Origin: Deltaproteobacteria bacterium
GTDB lineage: Bacteria; Myxococcota; Polyangia; Polyangiales; B10-G4
Direction of reading: 5' to 3'
Length of the DNA stretch: 5,721 nucleotides
NCBI GenBank assembly: GCA_019312705.1
Contig: JAFDCW010000663.1
Span: forward strand, 1 to 5,721
This document shows, one piece after another, positions 3,840 to 5,721 of this stretch. Every line of letters starts with the position of its first letter. The stretch's first letter is position 1. The notes below the pieces were generated by a model. The model was not told the DNA's origin. It worked only from the letters and a program-made list of their open reading frames with translations, and searched no databases. The position numbers and the translations under genes were made by a program.

Positions 3840-5721
3840 GCACCAACGACCAGGACGAGGACCTCGACGTACGCGACGAGTTTCTGGCCGAATCGCAAGA
3901 GATCGTCGAGGCCCTCTCCCGCGACCTGCTCGTCCTCGACCAGATGCAGAAGGAGGGGACCCCGGACCCGGACCTCATCAATGAGATTTTCCGCGGTGTG
4001 CACACCCTCAAAGGTATCGCCGGCATGTTCGGCTACCATCAGGTGGGCGCGGTTGCCCATGCTCTCGAGGATCTGCTCGACGACCTGCGCCTGGGCCGGG
4101 TCGCCCTCTCTCAAGAGGTCCTCGATGTGCTCTTCGAGGGGGTCGAGAACTTCCAGCGCCTGCTGGGCGATCAGGCGGGGGTCGACCTCTCGCAATACGC
4201 CCAGTCCATCGAGCGCGTGAGTTCGCCGAAGGAGGCCCCCACGACGGGACTCGAAAGCTACGATCTCGACCCCGGGGTCCTCGCGGTACTCACCGAATAC
4301 GAAGAGCACCGCCTTCGGACCAACGTCGACCAAGGCAACCCCCTCTATCGGCTCAAGGTTCGCTTCAACCTCGCCTCGATCGACACGGCCCTCGAAGAGC
4401 TCAAGAGCCGCGCAAAACCGGTCGCGGAGATCATCACCTACTTGCCGTCCATGGGCGAGATCGAGCGGGACGCGATCGACCTAGACGTTCTGTTGGCGAG
4501 CCGGGCGCCCGAAGACGAGCTTCGGGAGTTGCTGGCCCGCGGCGACTCCGAACTCATGGCGGTGCCCCGGAGGGGCGGCCAGGCTACCTTCGTGGCGTCC
4601 CCGGCGCCGATCATATCCACGCCCCCCCCCGCGATTCACGGCCCCTCGATCCCGGTCTCCGCCGCCGCGGCGCGCACGATCCCGCCGGCCGCCGGCACGG
4701 GCCAGCACGACCATGCTGCCAATGGGGCGGCCTCTACCGATGAAGGCGCGGATCCCCTCTCCTTGCGCTCCGTCGCCAATACCGTCCGGGTCGACATCCG
4801 GAAGCTCGACCATTTGATGAACGTCGTCGGCGAGTTGGCCATCGTGCGCAGCGCCATGGGTGTGCTCACCGAACGCCTGCGCGTGAAGCCGGAGCTGCGT
4901 CAGCTCGCGACCGAACTCCATCGGGCAAACCGCAGCTTCGAGCGCAGCCTCGAAGAGCTCCAGGACGGGATCCTCGACGTACGCATGGTTCCGCTCCGCC
5001 AGATCTTCGACAAGCTGGCCCGGGTGGTGCGACAGACTGCGCGAGAACACGAGAAGGAAATTCGCCTCGTCCTCAACGGCGCAGAAACCGAGGTGGACAA
5101 GCTCATCGTCGAGGAGCTCTCCGACCCGTTGATGCACATCATCCGCAACTCGATCGACCACGGCATCGAAAAGCCCAAGATGCGCGAGCTCGCGGGCAAG
5201 TCTGCGGAAGGCACCCTCGCGCTGAACGCCTATCAGAAGGGCAACAACGTGCTCATCGAGGTCGAAGACGATGGCGCCGGTATCAGCGCCGAGAAAATCT
5301 TCGAAACAGCGGTGCGACGGGGGCTCGTCTCGGAGGAGGCGCGGGAAGAGCTGAGCGAGGAAGACATCTTCGACTTCATCTTCACCGCCGGCTTCACGAC
5401 CCGGTCCGCCATCACCGATCTGTCCGGTCGCGGCGTGGGCATGGATGTGGTCAAGACCAATATCTCCCGCCTCGGCGGTGTTGTCGACGTCGCAAGCGAA
5501 ACTGGGATCGGCACCAAGTTCACGATCACCCTTCCTATCACCCTCGCGATCATCAGCGCCCTCATCGTGAAGGTGGCCGGGCGCCGGTTCGCGATTCCGC
5601 TGACAGCCGTCGAGGAAGCGCTCTTGCTTCGCCGAGAGGCCATTCGAACGGTCGAGGGGCGCGACGTGATCACGCTCCGGGGGGCGACCCTGCCGCTCTG
5701 TCGGGTCGACAGCCTCTTCGA
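3836..5721 (+). CDS. cheA: CheA-type chemosensory histidine kinase, 3' end missing
   Basis: Cytoplasmic kinase that autophosphorylates a phosphotransfer histidine and passes phosphate to receivers under receptor/CheW control. There are 628 complete codons before the edge. P1/HPt is at about 10-125 with His56 in VHTLKG. A second module (about 145-235) begins with a Glu-rich EYEEHRL segment and takes the place of a classical P2. A low-complexity Ala/Pro linker covers about 250-305. P3 dimerisation is at about 318-375 (VRVDIRKLDHLMNVVGELAI). The P4 ATPase has N box HIIRNSIDHGIE (Asn438, His442), G1 EDDGAGIS (Asp478) and G2 GRGVGMDVVK (531-540). The CheW-like P5 starts near 572 and is cut off. 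Catalytic motifs are intact. The start is TTG at 3836, with its last two bases inside the receiver's TGA and GGGGA at 3828-3832 as a possible ribosome binding site. The first in-frame ATG lies within the HPt domain, so it is not the start. Confidence 0.95.
   Translation, partial: MSTNDQDEDLDVRDEFLAESQEIVEALSRDLLVLDQMQKEGTPDPDLINEIFRGVHTLKGIAGMFGYHQVGAVAHALEDLLDDLRLGRVALSQEVLDVLFEGVENFQRLLGDQAGVDLSQYAQSIERVSSPKEAPTTGLESYDLDPGVLAVLTEYEEHRLRTNVDQGNPLYRLKVRFNLASIDTALEELKSRAKPVAEIITYLPSMGEIERDAIDLDVLLASRAPEDELRELLARGDSELMAVPRRGGQATFVASPAPIISTPPPAIHGPSIPVSAAAARTIPPAAGTGQHDHAANGAASTDEGADPLSLRSVANTVRVDIRKLDHLMNVVGELAIVRSAMGVLTERLRVKPELRQLATELHRANRSFERSLEELQDGILDVRMVPLRQIFDKLARVVRQTAREHEKEIRLVLNGAETEVDKLIVEELSDPLMHIIRNSIDHGIEKPKMRELAGKSAEGTLALNAYQKGNNVLIEVEDDGAGISAEKIFETAVRRGLVSEEAREELSEEDIFDFIFTAGFTTRSAITDLSGRGVGMDVVKTNISRLGGVVDVASETGIGTKFTITLPITLAIISALIVKVAGRRFAIPLTAVEEALLLRREAIRTVEGRDVITLRGATLPLCRVDSLF
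4622..4630 (+). repeat. C9 homopolymer in cheA linker
   Basis: Nine consecutive C residues encode three prolines in the Ala/Pro-rich linker between the second module and P3 of CheA. The frame is intact here. Such tracts can slip during replication or be miscounted in sequencing; a change of one base would cut the protein before the kinase core. Confidence 0.8.

Noticed and set aside
4481..5161. 226-codon open frame on the minus strand opposite cheA
   Set aside because: Low-complexity antisense of well-conserved kinase motifs.

Overview
This GC-rich window (high G/C at third codon positions, weak Shine-Dalgarno sequences, GTG and TTG starts) looks like chromosomal DNA of a deltaproteobacterium in the broad sense, most likely a relative of the Myxococcota. 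That placement is inferred from gene content: a Tgl/PilF-type TPR lipoprotein, a RodZ-like helix-turn-helix protein, a deltaproteobacterial-style CheA and a Flp-type pilin. No rRNA, tRNA, CRISPR array or insertion sequence was seen, and the species cannot be named.

Layout. A Flp (type IVb) pilin-like gene runs leftward from 369 off the left edge. Its tail is made of serine/alanine hexapeptide repeats encoded by 18-bp tandem repeats. A 246-bp divergent intergenic region with a strong potential leader hairpin separates it from a rightward series: a Crp/Fnr-family regulator (616-1278), a 121-bp gap with a perfect Crp-type dyad and a second hairpin, a TPR lipoprotein (1400-2179), a RodZ-like HTH/membrane gene broken by an exact 47-bp tandem duplication (2183-2712), recO (2634-3398), a single-domain CheY-like receiver (3444-3839), and a CheA histidine kinase (3836 to beyond the right edge).

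How it fits together. The lipoprotein/RodZ-like pair mirrors the pilF(pilW)-rodZ order of many Gram-negative genomes, and the receiver and kinase are translationally coupled. RecO is a housekeeping recombination-repair protein whose start lies inside the preceding gene. A pilin, a possible pilus-assembly lipoprotein, a Crp-type regulator and a CheY/CheA pair together suggest surface-appendage or motility control, but this is inference from proximity. The window contains no obviously new system. The most notable points are the 47-bp duplication, which splits the RodZ-like gene and creates an ATGA stop/start overlap, the Crp-type palindrome right after the Crp/Fnr gene, and the receiver's GTG start codon lying in the loop of a perfect hairpin.
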